Shown: positions 1 through 6,980, numbered from the stretch's first letter. The stretch: 8,277 nt of DNA from an uncultured Actinomyces sp. (GCA_902773415.1 CACYEE010000003.1:1-8277), one strand, 5' to 3'. Notes: generated by a model from the letters alone, not told the origin. Made by a program: numbers and translations.

Positions 1-52
1 CCCCGCACCCGAACCGGAACCCGAACCCGACCCCATTCCCGTTTCCGGCTCC

Positions 53-1978
53 ATGCAGGAAGAGAGGCACGAGCGCCACTCGGACATTCCCGCCGGCCGT
101 CTCTCCGACGCCGCCGCGCGCGCATGGGAGGACGAGCTTCGCGGCCGCCTCGGCCTGCTCCCCCTCGGCTATGTCGAGGCGCCGATCGAACGAAAGCGCG
201 GCTGGATTCTCACCGCCGTTCTCGCGGCACTCGCGGCCGTGACCCGATTCGTGCATCTTGGTCACCCTCACGAGCTCATTTTCGACGAAACCTACTACGT
301 CAAGGACGCCTACTCCCTTCTTCATCACGGCTTCGAGGCCTCGTGGCCAGAGGATGTCGACGAGGCCTTCGCCTCCGGCGACTTCTCCGGACTCGATCCG
401 GCGAGCGCCGAATACGTCGTCCACCCGCCCTTCGGCAAGTGGATCATGGCCATCGGGCAGGCGATCTTCGGCTCGGACACGGGTTTCGGCTGGCGCTTCG
501 CCACGGCCTTGATCGGGGTTCTCGCCGTCGTGCTCGTCGTGCGGATCTCGCTGCGGATGTTCCGTTCTCCCCTGCTGGCGGGCCTCGCGGGCCTCGCCGT
601 GGCCCTCGACGGCATGGGTATCGTCATGAGCCGCACGGGAATTCTCGACAACATTCTCGCCTTCTTCATTCTGGCCGGATTCTGGGCGGTTCTGCGAGAC
701 CGCGAGGCCTCGCGCGCGCGTCTGGCGCACGAGGTCGCCCACGGCTATCTCACAGCCGATGGCCGGCCTCGCGACGTGTGGGGTCCGAACCTGTTCTACC
801 GCCCGTGGCTCCTTGTGGCGGGCGTGCTTCTCGGCCTGTCGGCCGGCGTCAAGTGGAGCGGCATCTATGCCGTGGCCGTGTTCGGCATCCTCGTGTTCGC
901 GTGGGGAGGCTTGGCGCGCAGGGCCGTCGGGGCGCCGCTGTTCTGGGGCGCCGCCGTGTTCCGCGAGGGCGTTCCGGCTTTCGTCCAGCTCGTGCCGACG
1001 GCGGCGCTCGCCTATGTGGCGGCGTGGACCTCGTGGTTTTTCTCCTCGGGCGCGTGGGATCGCGACTGGGCGGCGACGACCGCCGAGGACCTTCCGGTGC
1101 CGTGGCTTCCCGACGCCGTGAATTCGTGGCTGCATTACCACAAGACGGCCTGGGAGTTCCACAATGGCCTGGAGACGCCCCACGACTATGCTTCCAAGCC
1201 GTGGCTGTGGATTGTGCAGGGCCGCCCGGTGTCCTTCTATTGGAAGGGCACGAGCGAGATGTCGGAGGCGTGCGGCGGTTCGGATTGCGTGCAGGCGATT
1301 ACGTCGATCGGCAATATTGCGGTGTGGTGGCTTGGGCTTGCGGCTCTCGTCGCGGTGATCGTTCTCGGCGCGAGGCGGCGCGACTGGCGTGCCGGCGCGA
1401 TTCTGGCCGGCTATGCGGCGACGTACGCCCCGTGGTTCCTCTACTCCCACCGCACGATCTTCCAGTTCTACGTGATTACCCTCCTGCCTTTCGTCGCTTT
1501 CGCTCTTGTGTGGGCGATTGGCGCGGCCTCGCGCTCGATGGGGGAGCCGCATGCTCCTTCGCGAGAGATTGCGTCGGTGCTTGCAGGGGTCGAGGAGGCG
1601 TGGATTCCTGGCGTTCGGGTGAACTCCGACACGGATTTCTCGACGATGCTTCCGGGTTTCCCGCCTCTCGCCGAGCCGGTTGCGGGCGGCGAGCCGGGCG
1701 ACATCGTGGGCGACGACGACGGCTCCGGGGCGCGGGCCGCGGAGGACCGCAACGTGTTCGCGCGGATTTTCGCGGCGCTGTTCTCCCTGTCTTCCGAGGG
1801 CGACGACGGGCAGGCGTCCTGGTGGCGGGCAAGGCCGACGAGCCTCGGTCTTGCCCTTGCGACTGCGACGGCGGCGTTGATTGCGATTGTCGCGGTTTTG
1901 TGGTTCCCGCTGTGGACCGGCGTGACCGTTCCCTACGATTTCTGGCGTTTCCACATGTTCTTCGACTCCTGGATCTGA
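53..1978 (+). CDS. pmt: Protein O-mannosyltransferase (PMT family, GT39), polytopic membrane enzyme
   Basis: This gene encodes a 641-residue multi-pass membrane protein that should transfer mannose from polyprenyl-phosphate-mannose to Ser/Thr of proteins during Sec export. Seen: a first membrane segment at about 51-68, followed by the acidic motif FDETYYVKDA (D78-E79, where the family has its catalytic Asp/Glu); HPPFGKW at 124-130; RTGILDN at 194-200; VQGRPVSFYWKG at about 388-399; a YSHRTIFQFY segment near 465-475; and the terminal PYDFWRFHMFFDSWI. These match the order of actinobacterial PMTs. It is longer than the roughly 500-550 residues I expect, because of a hydrophilic acidic insert (about 496-598) before the last membrane helix (about 599-619). 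The start is uncertain: no Shine-Dalgarno sequence precedes the ATG at 53, and the frame stays open to the window edge, reading a Pro-Glu repeat. The family call is secure; the N-terminus is not. Confidence 0.9.
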   Translation: MQEERHERHSDIPAGRLSDAAARAWEDELRGRLGLLPLGYVEAPIERKRGWILTAVLAALAAVTRFVHLGHPHELIFDETYYVKDAYSLLHHGFEASWPEDVDEAFASGDFSGLDPASAEYVVHPPFGKWIMAIGQAIFGSDTGFGWRFATALIGVLAVVLVVRISLRMFRSPLLAGLAGLAVALDGMGIVMSRTGILDNILAFFILAGFWAVLRDREASRARLAHEVAHGYLTADGRPRDVWGPNLFYRPWLLVAGVLLGLSAGVKWSGIYAVAVFGILVFAWGGLARRAVGAPLFWGAAVFREGVPAFVQLVPTAALAYVAAWTSWFFSSGAWDRDWAATTAEDLPVPWLPDAVNSWLHYHKTAWEFHNGLETPHDYASKPWLWIVQGRPVSFYWKGTSEMSEACGGSDCVQAITSIGNIAVWWLGLAALVAVIVLGARRRDWRAGAILAGYAATYAPWFLYSHRTIFQFYVITLLPFVAFALVWAIGAASRSMGEPHAPSREIASVLAGVEEAWIPGVRVNSDTDFSTMLPGFPPLAEPVAGGEPGDIVGDDDGSGARAAEDRNVFARIFAALFSLSSEGDDGQASWWRARPTSLGLALATATAALIAIVAVLWFPLWTGVTVPYDFWRFHMFFDSWI

Positions 1979-1995
1979 CCGGCGAGTGCCGCATC

Positions 1996-2014
1996 GGGGA
2001 CAGCGACGAGCGGA
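1996..2014. repeat. 19-bp dispersed repeat, copy 1
   Basis: The sequence GGGGACAGCGACGAGCGGA occurs here and identically at 8135-8153, about 6.1 kb away and in the same orientation. Both copies are intergenic. Both follow a GGCGAG (1981-1986 and 8125-8130) within 10 bases, and both are followed within 5-10 bases by a palindrome. A 19-base exact match between two non-coding sites is unlikely by chance in this window. It may be a family of small intergenic elements; the function is unknown. Confidence 0.6.
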
Positions 2015-2019
2015 GGGCC

Positions 2020-2035
2020 CGCGCGAGCTCGCGCG
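2020..2035. repeat. 16-bp GC-rich palindrome
   Basis: CGCGCGAGCTCGCGCG is a perfect self-complementary sequence 42 bases after the mannosyltransferase stop. It has no following T-run and no loop, so it is a weak candidate for a transcription terminator. It could equally be a chance feature of GC-rich intergenic DNA or part of the same element as the 19-bp repeat just before it. Confidence 0.35.
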
Positions 2036-2313
2036 AGACCGGAGCGAGGAAGCTGTCAGGGGAATCGAAGCGACCGAACGCAGTCCCCAAACCGATAGCC
2101 GACGCTCCGACCTGCGCAAACAGCCGCAGCCCTCCAGAGACGGCCCCGTTCCGGCCCTTCCAGCCGATTCCCAGACTTCTTCCAGAGCCTTCACACTCGC
2201 CCATGAGGAAATGATGGGGCAGGGCTCTGCCGACACCAGGCACCGCCGGCGCTGCGAACCGCGCCGCACCGTTTGCCTTGCGAGAAACAGGCCGCGGCAC
2301 CGCCCGCCGCAGT

Positions 2314-2320
2314 GGAAGGA
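2314..2320 (+). promoter_or_regulatory. Ribosome binding site fixing the protease start
   Basis: GGAAGGA lies 7 bases before the ATG at 2328. It is the only good Shine-Dalgarno match in the open frame, so the ATG at 2328 is chosen over the upstream GTG at 1986. The residues after 2328 (MDEEKQEQ...) also look like a normal cytoplasmic N-terminus. Confidence 0.75.
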
Positions 2321-2327
2321 TGAAGGC

Positions 2328-4220
2328 ATGGACGAAGAAAAGCAGGAACAGCACATTCCCGATACGGGCAAGGCGTACGGGCCCGAACCGGCCGGAGCGA
2401 CGGCAACGGAGGGCATGCCGGCATACGGGCCGGCGACACGCGACGTCGCCCCCGCACCCGCACGAGCCGATGGCCCCGCACGCGCCGACCTCGCCGCCGG
2501 GGCGGCACCCGAGGCGGACCCGCATTCCGTTCCCGTGGCTCCCGCCAGCATTCAGCCCACGGAGTCCCTCCCCTCCTTCGGCCCTGGCACCCAGGGCGAG
2601 GCGGCTCCGTGGCAGGCCACCACGCCCTTGCCTGTCCAGCCTGCGGTTCTGCCTGCCGGGCATTCCGGCGAGGCGGCTCCGGGCGCGCCAGACGCAACGC
2701 AGGCGGGCGCTGCCCGAACCGCAGTCCAACCCGGTCTCGAACAACCCGGTGTCGCCCAAATCGGCACCACGCAACCCGGTCTCGAACAACCCGGCGTCGC
2801 CCAAACCGGCACCGCCCAGCCCGGCACCTCCGCACCCGCCTTGGGATACGGCCCCGGTTCCTACACCGCCGCCCCCTACGCTTCCCTCGCAGCCTCCGGC
2901 GCAGCAGGCGCAGGCTCCGCCGCCCAAAACCAGGGCGGATACGGCAGCGGCTCGGCAGGCTACGGCGGATACGGCGCGGCAGGCGCAGGCTACGGCGGCA
3001 CCGCCACCTACCAGCCGTGGGAAACCCCCGCCAAGCCGCAACGCACATGGTCCACCCGCGTGCTCGCCCTCGTCTCCGCGCTCTCCATGATTTTCGGAGG
3101 CGTCGTCGTCGGATCCATCGGCGCCGCCGTCTCCGGCTTCGGAGCGAACTCCACGCGCGACAACAGCCAAAGCGTGCCCCGCAACTACAGCGAAAACGAA
3201 GGCCTCGGCGGCAACGGCTGGGACGCCATCCCCGACTATGGCCAGAACAGCTGGGGCGAGGACGGCACCGATCCCTTCTTCCCCGAAGGCACCAGGCAGA
3301 CGGCCCCCTCCGCCGAAGTCGACTCCGCCCCCGGAGTGCTCCTCATCAACTCGATGCTCACCAACGGCATCGGCGCGGGAACCGGAATCGTCATCTCCGA
3401 AGACGGCTACGCGGTCACGAACTACCACGTCGTCGAAGGCTCCACCACCGTGAGGGTCCAGGTGGCCGACACCGACGAGGTCTACACCGCCGCCGTTCTC
3501 GGCCACAATGCCGAAACCGACGTCGCCCTCCTCAAGCTCGAGGACGCCTCCGGCCTGGCCGCCCTCGAATTCGACACCTCGAAGCCCACGAAAGGCACAG
3601 GCGTCTACGCACTCGGAAACGCCTCCGGCCAAGGCTACGCCTCCCGGGTCGACGGCGAAATCACCGCCATCAACCAGAACATCACCGCACGCAGCGAAAC
3701 CAACATCGAAGAACTCGTCGGCCTCATCCAGACCGACGCCGACATCGTTCAGGGCTACTCCGGCGGCCCGCTTCTCAACGAAGACGGCAAGGTCGTCGGC
3801 ATGACGGTCGCCGCTTCCTCCGCTGCCCGTTCCGGCGACACCGACGGATTTGCGATTCCCGCCGCCGAAGTCCTCCAGATTGTCGAACAGATCAAGTCGG
3901 GCAAGTCCGACGGAGCCACGAAGGTGGGACGCAACGCCGCCCTTGGCATCACCGTGGCTTCGGCCGAATACGTCCAGGGCGCTACCGTGCGCGGAGCCGT
4001 CGTCCAGCAGGTCAACGCCGGTTCTGCCGCCGAGAAGGCCGGTATCCAGGTGTTCGACACCATTACGGAGGTCAACGGCACGAGAATCACGAGCGCCAGC
4101 GACCTGTCCAAGCTCATCAAGACCTTCACGATCGGCGACGAGGTCACCGTCGAACTGGTCACGCAGACCGGCGAGGAGAAGAGCCTCACGATCGACCTCG
4201 GAGAATCCCCGGTGAACTAG
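2328..4220 (+). CDS. Membrane-anchored HtrA/DegP-like trypsin-like serine protease with PDZ domain
   Basis: This 630-residue protein is of the S1C (HtrA/DegP) type and probably acts outside the membrane in protein quality control or in processing surface proteins. Residues 1-244 form a low-complexity tail, first Pro/Ala-rich with a duplicated 15-residue unit (134-163), then Gly/Tyr/Ala-rich (about 175-225). A single membrane helix spans about 245-271, with positively charged residues before it, so the tail should be cytoplasmic. The trypsin-like domain spans about 335-505. Its triad is H367 (TNYHVV), D398 (ETDVALLKL) and S478 (GYSGGPL). A C-terminal PDZ domain begins near 537 (ALGITVAS) and includes AGIQVFDTITEVNGTRI. 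The usual family motifs are TNNHVV and GNSGGP, so an Asn is replaced by Tyr at both places; all triad residues are present, so activity is expected. It stands alone on the plus strand, ending before a strong hairpin. The family is certain; the substrate is unknown. Confidence 0.92.
   Translation: MDEEKQEQHIPDTGKAYGPEPAGATATEGMPAYGPATRDVAPAPARADGPARADLAAGAAPEADPHSVPVAPASIQPTESLPSFGPGTQGEAAPWQATTPLPVQPAVLPAGHSGEAAPGAPDATQAGAARTAVQPGLEQPGVAQIGTTQPGLEQPGVAQTGTAQPGTSAPALGYGPGSYTAAPYASLAASGAAGAGSAAQNQGGYGSGSAGYGGYGAAGAGYGGTATYQPWETPAKPQRTWSTRVLALVSALSMIFGGVVVGSIGAAVSGFGANSTRDNSQSVPRNYSENEGLGGNGWDAIPDYGQNSWGEDGTDPFFPEGTRQTAPSAEVDSAPGVLLINSMLTNGIGAGTGIVISEDGYAVTNYHVVEGSTTVRVQVADTDEVYTAAVLGHNAETDVALLKLEDASGLAALEFDTSKPTKGTGVYALGNASGQGYASRVDGEITAINQNITARSETNIEELVGLIQTDADIVQGYSGGPLLNEDGKVVGMTVAASSAARSGDTDGFAIPAAEVLQIVEQIKSGKSDGATKVGRNAALGITVASAEYVQGATVRGAVVQQVNAGSAAEKAGIQVFDTITEVNGTRITSASDLSKLIKTFTIGDEVTVELVTQTGEEKSLTIDLGESPVN
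2727..2816 (+). repeat. Two tandem 45-bp units inside the protease tail
   Basis: Units 2727-2771 and 2772-2816 match at 41 of 45 positions and encode QPGLEQPGVAQIGTT and QPGLEQPGVAQTGTA. A third partial unit starts at 2817 (QPGT). The unit length is a multiple of three, so copy-number change keeps the reading frame. The near-identity at the DNA level suggests a fairly recent duplication or ongoing slippage. Confidence 0.9.
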
Positions 4221-4242
4221 CGGGGCCCGGAAACGGCACGGC

Positions 4243-4274
4243 CCGGGTGTCCAACGGATCCTTTGGGCACCCGG
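4243..4274. repeat. Inverted repeat after the protease stop
   Basis: CCGGGTGTCC (4243-4252) and GGGCACCCGG (4265-4274) can pair over 10 positions, one of them G-U, around a 12-base loop. It lies 23 bases past the protease stop and just before the stronger hairpin at 4282-4329. It may contribute to 3'-end formation of the protease transcript. Confidence 0.4.
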
Positions 4275-4281
4275 AACATAC

Positions 4282-4329
4282 CAGCGCAAAACGGAGCATT
4301 TTCGCCGGAAAATGCTCCGTTTTGCGCTG
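4282..4329. terminator. 22-bp perfect hairpin, likely bidirectional terminator
   Basis: Positions 4282-4303 and 4308-4329 are perfectly complementary over 22 pairs around the loop GCCG. The arms contain AAAA/TTTT runs and are AT-rich compared with the surrounding DNA. The hairpin sits between two convergent genes (protease ending at 4220 and the minus-strand gene ending at 4383), the expected place for a terminator serving both strands. There is no long T-run after the stem; the TTTT blocks are inside the arms. The structure is plain; termination is inferred from position. Confidence 0.75.
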
Positions 4330-4382
4330 CTCACCGCAAGTCTCGCGTTCGCCCGTCGCCCCGCAACCGGAACGACCCGAAA

Positions 4383-5366
4383 TCAGGCGTCCGGATCTTC
4401 CGCCATTCCCTCCTCGGCCGCAGGAGTCGCCTTCCCGTCGCCCTCGCCCGCCCCATCCGTCGCCTCGGCAGAAGGCGACGCGGAGGAAGCGTTCTTCGAC
4501 GCCTCGGCCTTTCCGTCGGCCTTCCGGCTTTCCTTCGCTTCAGAATCCGCAGACTCCGACTCGCCAGGCGAAGACGTCCCCTTCGCATCGTAGACGGCCT
4601 TCAAGTGACTCATCTCGGATTCGATCGCCGCCGTCTCCGTGCGAACGACCTTCGTCGCCTCGATCACCGCATCAGGATCGGAGGAATCGACCTCTTCCTG
4701 CTCGGCAAGCACCTTGCCATGCACGCTCAGCATCTTCTTGACGGCCTCCCACAGATCCTCGTCGGACGTGCGGCCCTCGGAGTTCGACAACAGCGCCTTC
4801 GCTTCCTTGAGCTGCGTGCGGGCATCGTTCATCGCAGTCGAATGCTCGTCGCGCACCGCCTTGAGCAGCGCCGCCGAATAGTCCTCCACGGCCGACGCCG
4901 CCTTGCGTTCGAGATCCTGGAGCCTCGAAGTTTCCTCCTTGTACGTCTGCGTCGCCTCCGGCATCCTGTCGACGGCCTTCGGATCGATTGCATCGACCTT
5001 CCTGACCACCTCCGAATAGACCTTCTCGACATTCTCATGAGCGGCGGTCAAAGCGGGACACACATCGTATTCGCTGTAGGACTTCATGCACGAACCCGCT
5101 TCGTTCTTGAGCTTCTGCGCAGCTTCCTTGTAGGAAACGTCGGCCTTCTCGAAAGTCTTCTGGGCGCTCGCGAACTCTTCGTGCGTCACCTTCGACTGCA
5201 CGTTGTTCGCATGCACCAGCCATGCGATTGCCGCCGAGACCAGCACGATGACAACGAAAACCGGTACGATCCACCTGCGCCACGCCCGCTTCGTCGGTAC
5301 CGCAGCCGGAGCCTTCGCCTTCCGCGCGCGTGCGCCTTTCCCTGCGGCCGTCGGATTCTCGGACAT
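4383..5366 (-). CDS. Unrecognised single-pass membrane protein with long helical exterior domain
   Basis: I do not recognise this 327-residue protein. Residues 1-31 are Lys/Arg/Ala-rich and end in KRAWRR, followed by one membrane helix at 32-51. The positive charge before the helix predicts a cytoplasmic N-terminus and an exterior remainder. The exterior part (about 55-255) is rich in Glu, Lys and Ala with heptad-like spacing, suggesting long helices or a coiled coil. It has two cysteines in the motif CMKSYSEYDVC that could form a disulfide. The last 65 or so residues are a Ser/Ala/Glu/Lys low-complexity tail. The start at 5366 is preferred to an in-frame ATG at 5396 because AAAGGG lies 5 bases before it. 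It is transcribed alone, convergent with the protease and downstream of the transporter operon in the same direction. A structural or envelope-spacing role is possible but unproven. Confidence 0.8.
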   Translation of the reverse strand: MSENPTAAGKGARARKAKAPAAVPTKRAWRRWIVPVFVVIVLVSAAIAWLVHANNVQSKVTHEEFASAQKTFEKADVSYKEAAQKLKNEAGSCMKSYSEYDVCPALTAAHENVEKVYSEVVRKVDAIDPKAVDRMPEATQTYKEETSRLQDLERKAASAVEDYSAALLKAVRDEHSTAMNDARTQLKEAKALLSNSEGRTSDEDLWEAVKKMLSVHGKVLAEQEEVDSSDPDAVIEATKVVRTETAAIESEMSHLKAVYDAKGTSSPGESESADSEAKESRKADGKAEASKNASSASPSAEATDGAGEGDGKATPAAEEGMAEDPDA

Positions 5367-5371
5367 CTTCA

Positions 5372-5377
5372 CCCTTT
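5372..5377 (-). promoter_or_regulatory. Ribosome binding site of the coiled-coil membrane protein gene
   Basis: AAAGGG on the minus strand, 5 bases before the ATG at 5366-5364, decides the start. The in-frame ATG at 5396 has no comparable signal. A -10-like TACAGT lies farther upstream (complement of 5405-5410), but I find no matching -35 at good spacing, so the promoter remains tentative. Confidence 0.55.
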
Positions 5378-5442
5378 CGCTCTCGCCGAAATGCAATCAC
5401 GTCAACTGTATCGGAAAGGGGCGGAATCGAACGCCAGGACGC

Positions 5443-5458
5443 TGGGGCGTCCGCCCCA
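5443..5458 (-). terminator. Small GC-rich hairpin after the transporter operon
   Basis: A 6-bp stem (5443-5448 with 5453-5458, GGGGC/GCCCC core) with a 4-base loop lies about 30 bases past the ATPase stop on the minus strand. An 11-base direct repeat, GGGGCGTCCGC, at 5444-5454 and 5465-5475 surrounds it. It has no T-run. It could weakly terminate the operon; read-through into the next minus-strand gene cannot be excluded. Confidence 0.3.
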
Positions 5459-5488
5459 CCTGCCGGGGCGTCCGCGCGGGATTCGGGG

Positions 5489-6271
5489 TCAGTCCACGGC
5501 CCGCGACAGGAAGGCGCGGGTGCGGGCCTCGCGCGGATTGCCGATAAGCTCGGCCGCGGGGCCTTCTTCGACGACGAGTCCGCCGTCGAGGAAGATGGCC
5601 CGGTCGGCCACTTCCCTGGCGAAATTCATTTCGTGGGTGACGATGACCATCGTCATGTTTTCCTCGGCAAGCTGGCGGATGGCCCGCAGCACGCCCTGGG
5701 TGAGTTCCGGGTCGAGGGCGGAGGTGGGTTCGTCGAAGAAAAGCACCTGGGGCTTGAGGGCGAGAGCGCGGGCAATGGCGACGCGCTGCTGCATTCCGCC
5801 CGACAGTTCGTTCGGCACGTTGCCTTCGCGCCCTTGAAGGCCCATTTTCACGAGGAGGTCGCGCGCTTCGGCTTCGGCCTGCGCCCGCCCGACGCCCTGG
5901 ACCCTCATGGGGGCGTCGATGATGTTCTTCATGACGGTGTAGTGCGGGAAAAGGTTGAAGTTCTGGAAGACGAGGCCGAAGCGGCCGCGCGCCGCCTGGA
6001 GATCGGCTTTCGGCCCGTAGACGGCTTCCCCTCCGGGCCCTTCGGTGGCGACGTCGATGTCGCTGTAGGACAGGGCTCCGTAGTCGAGGGTTTCGAGCAG
6101 GGTGCAGCAGCGCAGAAGCGTCGACTTTCCGCCGCCGGAGGGGCCGATGATCGCGAGCACTTCTCCTTCGCGCACCGCGAAGGAGATGCCGTTGAGCACC
6201 TTGTGTTCGCCGAAGGATTTCCTGGCATTGGCGACGGTGAGAAGCTCCGGGGTTTCGGGCGTGTCAGTCAT
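5489..6271 (-). CDS. Polar amino-acid ABC transporter, ATP-binding protein (GlnQ type)
   Basis: This 260-residue cytoplasmic ATPase powers import through the permease encoded just before it. Motifs in order: an A-loop region near F20; Walker A GPSGGGKST (43-51); Q-loop Q103 in VFQNFNLFPHYTV; signature LSGGMQQR (156-163); Walker B VLFFDE (176-181); D-loop SALD (184-187); switch His H213 (VTHEM). The FQNFNLFPH and FFDEPTSALDPE wording and the length are typical of the polar amino-acid uptake ATPases (GlnQ/HisP/ArtP). All catalytic residues are present. Its ATG overlaps the permease stop by 8 bases, so the two are translationally coupled. The sequence alone does not say which amino acid is carried. 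Confidence 0.95.
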   Translation of the reverse strand: MTDTPETPELLTVANARKSFGEHKVLNGISFAVREGEVLAIIGPSGGGKSTLLRCCTLLETLDYGALSYSDIDVATEGPGGEAVYGPKADLQAARGRFGLVFQNFNLFPHYTVMKNIIDAPMRVQGVGRAQAEAEARDLLVKMGLQGREGNVPNELSGGMQQRVAIARALALKPQVLFFDEPTSALDPELTQGVLRAIRQLAEENMTMVIVTHEMNFAREVADRAIFLDGGLVVEEGPAAELIGNPREARTRAFLSRAVD

Positions 6272-6917
6272 GGTAGTAGTCCATCTTCTTTTCGACGCGG
6301 TGGAGGATGTATTCGACGACGATCGAAAAGCCCCAGTAGATGGCGGCCGCGATCACGTAGGGCAGCATGGAGACCTGGCTGGCTGCGATTGCCTTGGCCT
6401 GGGTGAACATTTCCATGATTCCGAGGACGAAGGCGAGGGAGGTGTCCTTGACGAGGGTGATGATTTCGTTGCCCATCGCGGGCAGGACCCGCTTGAACAC
6501 CTGGGGCAGGATGATGTAGCGGAAGGTCTGGCTCTTGGAGTATCCGAGGATTTCGGCGGCTTCCCACTGGCCGCGCGGAATCGACTGGATGCCGGAGCGG
6601 TAGATCTCGGCGAAGTAGGCGGCATAGTTGAGGATGAAGCCGATGCCGCAGGCCCACATCTTCCAGCTCGTGCCGAGGGAAATTCCGAAGAGGTAGTAGG
6701 GGCCGAACATGAGGGCCATGAGCTGGAGCATGAGCGGGGTGCCGCGCATGAAGGAAATGTAGATTCGCGCGAGCCAGGCGAGCGGCGCGAACCGGCTCAT
6801 GCGCGCCAGGGCGATGAAGACGCCGAGGGGCAGCGAGCCGAGCAGGGTTCTGGCGAAGATTTCGATGGACATGACCAGGCCCTGGCCGAGCAGGCCCAGC
6901 ATCACCGAGAGCTCCAC
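6264..6917 (-). CDS. Polar amino-acid ABC transporter, permease protein
   Basis: This 217-residue membrane protein forms the translocation pore, probably as a homodimer because only one permease gene is present. The GTG start at 6917 is chosen because AAGGAGG stands 5 bases before it; longer readings of this frame run through the binding-protein gene and are not real. Membrane helices are visible near 13-38, 62-80, 90-103 and towards the C-terminus (about 185-205). RGTPLMLQL (58-66) and the cytoplasmic EAA-type loop EAAEILGYSKSQTFRYIILP (119-138), which contacts the ATPase, are characteristic of the HisMQ/GlnP family. The length is normal. It is the middle gene of the operon. Confidence 0.94.
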   Translation of the reverse strand: MELSVMLGLLGQGLVMSIEIFARTLLGSLPLGVFIALARMSRFAPLAWLARIYISFMRGTPLMLQLMALMFGPYYLFGISLGTSWKMWACGIGFILNYAAYFAEIYRSGIQSIPRGQWEAAEILGYSKSQTFRYIILPQVFKRVLPAMGNEIITLVKDTSLAFVLGIMEMFTQAKAIAASQVSMLPYVIAAAIYWGFSIVVEYILHRVEKKMDYYHD

Positions 6918-6922
6918 GGCGG

Positions 6923-6929
6923 CCTCCTT
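6923..6929 (-). promoter_or_regulatory. Strong ribosome binding site for the permease GTG start
   Basis: AAGGAGG, a full Shine-Dalgarno match, lies 5 bases before the GTG at 6917-6915. It fixes the permease start and supports a GTG codon where an ATG-only reading would begin later, at the Met of SVMLGL. Confidence 0.85.
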
Positions 6930-6947
6930 CGAGGGGTTCTCACGAAC

Positions 6948-6980
6948 GTGGCGCCCGGGCCGATGCGGTCCGGGCGCCAC
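6948..6980 (-). terminator. Intercistronic hairpin between binding-protein and permease genes
   Basis: GTGGCGCCCGG (6948-6958) pairs perfectly with CCGGGCGCCAC (6970-6980). An inner G-U and three G-C pairs extend the stem to 15 pairs with a 3-base loop. No T-run follows. Hairpins in this position in binding-protein-first ABC operons commonly act as leaky terminators or mRNA 3' stabilisers that keep the binding protein in excess of the membrane parts. That role is inferred here from position and stability. Confidence 0.65.

Larger units (their letters stand above)
1979..2327. other. Gene-free gap between mannosyltransferase and protease genes
   Basis: These 349 bases hold no convincing gene. 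The protease frame is open backwards to a GTG at 1986, but that stretch translates to an Arg/Ser/Glu mixture without domain character and has no ribosome binding site, so I treat it as untranslated. It contains a 19-bp sequence (1996-2014) repeated at 8135-8153, and a 16-bp perfect palindrome CGCGCGAGCTCGCGCG at 2020-2035. The protease promoter probably lies in the second half, but I see no clear -35/-10 pair. Confidence 0.6.

Noticed and set aside
1986..2327. N-terminal extension of the protease from a GTG at 1986
   Set aside because: There is no ribosome binding site there and no domain-like sequence, and it contains the 19-bp intergenic repeat; the ATG at 2328 has a good GGAAGGA.
1476..4334. 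Minus-strand open frame of 952 codons opposite the protease and mannosyltransferase
   Set aside because: It is antisense to two genes with clear catalytic motifs. Its composition (Gly/Ala/Val, then Arg/Pro/Ser) is that of a shadow frame in GC-rich DNA, and it has no domain.
5415..5440. tRNA-like GTTCGATTCC on the minus strand
   Set aside because: It resembles a T-loop, but the flanking bases cannot form a 5-bp T stem, and no acceptor or anticodon arm is present.
4263..5837. Plus-strand open frame across the coiled-coil gene and the end of the ATPase
   Set aside because: It is antisense to two better-supported genes, Arg/Leu-rich, and begins in the terminator hairpin.
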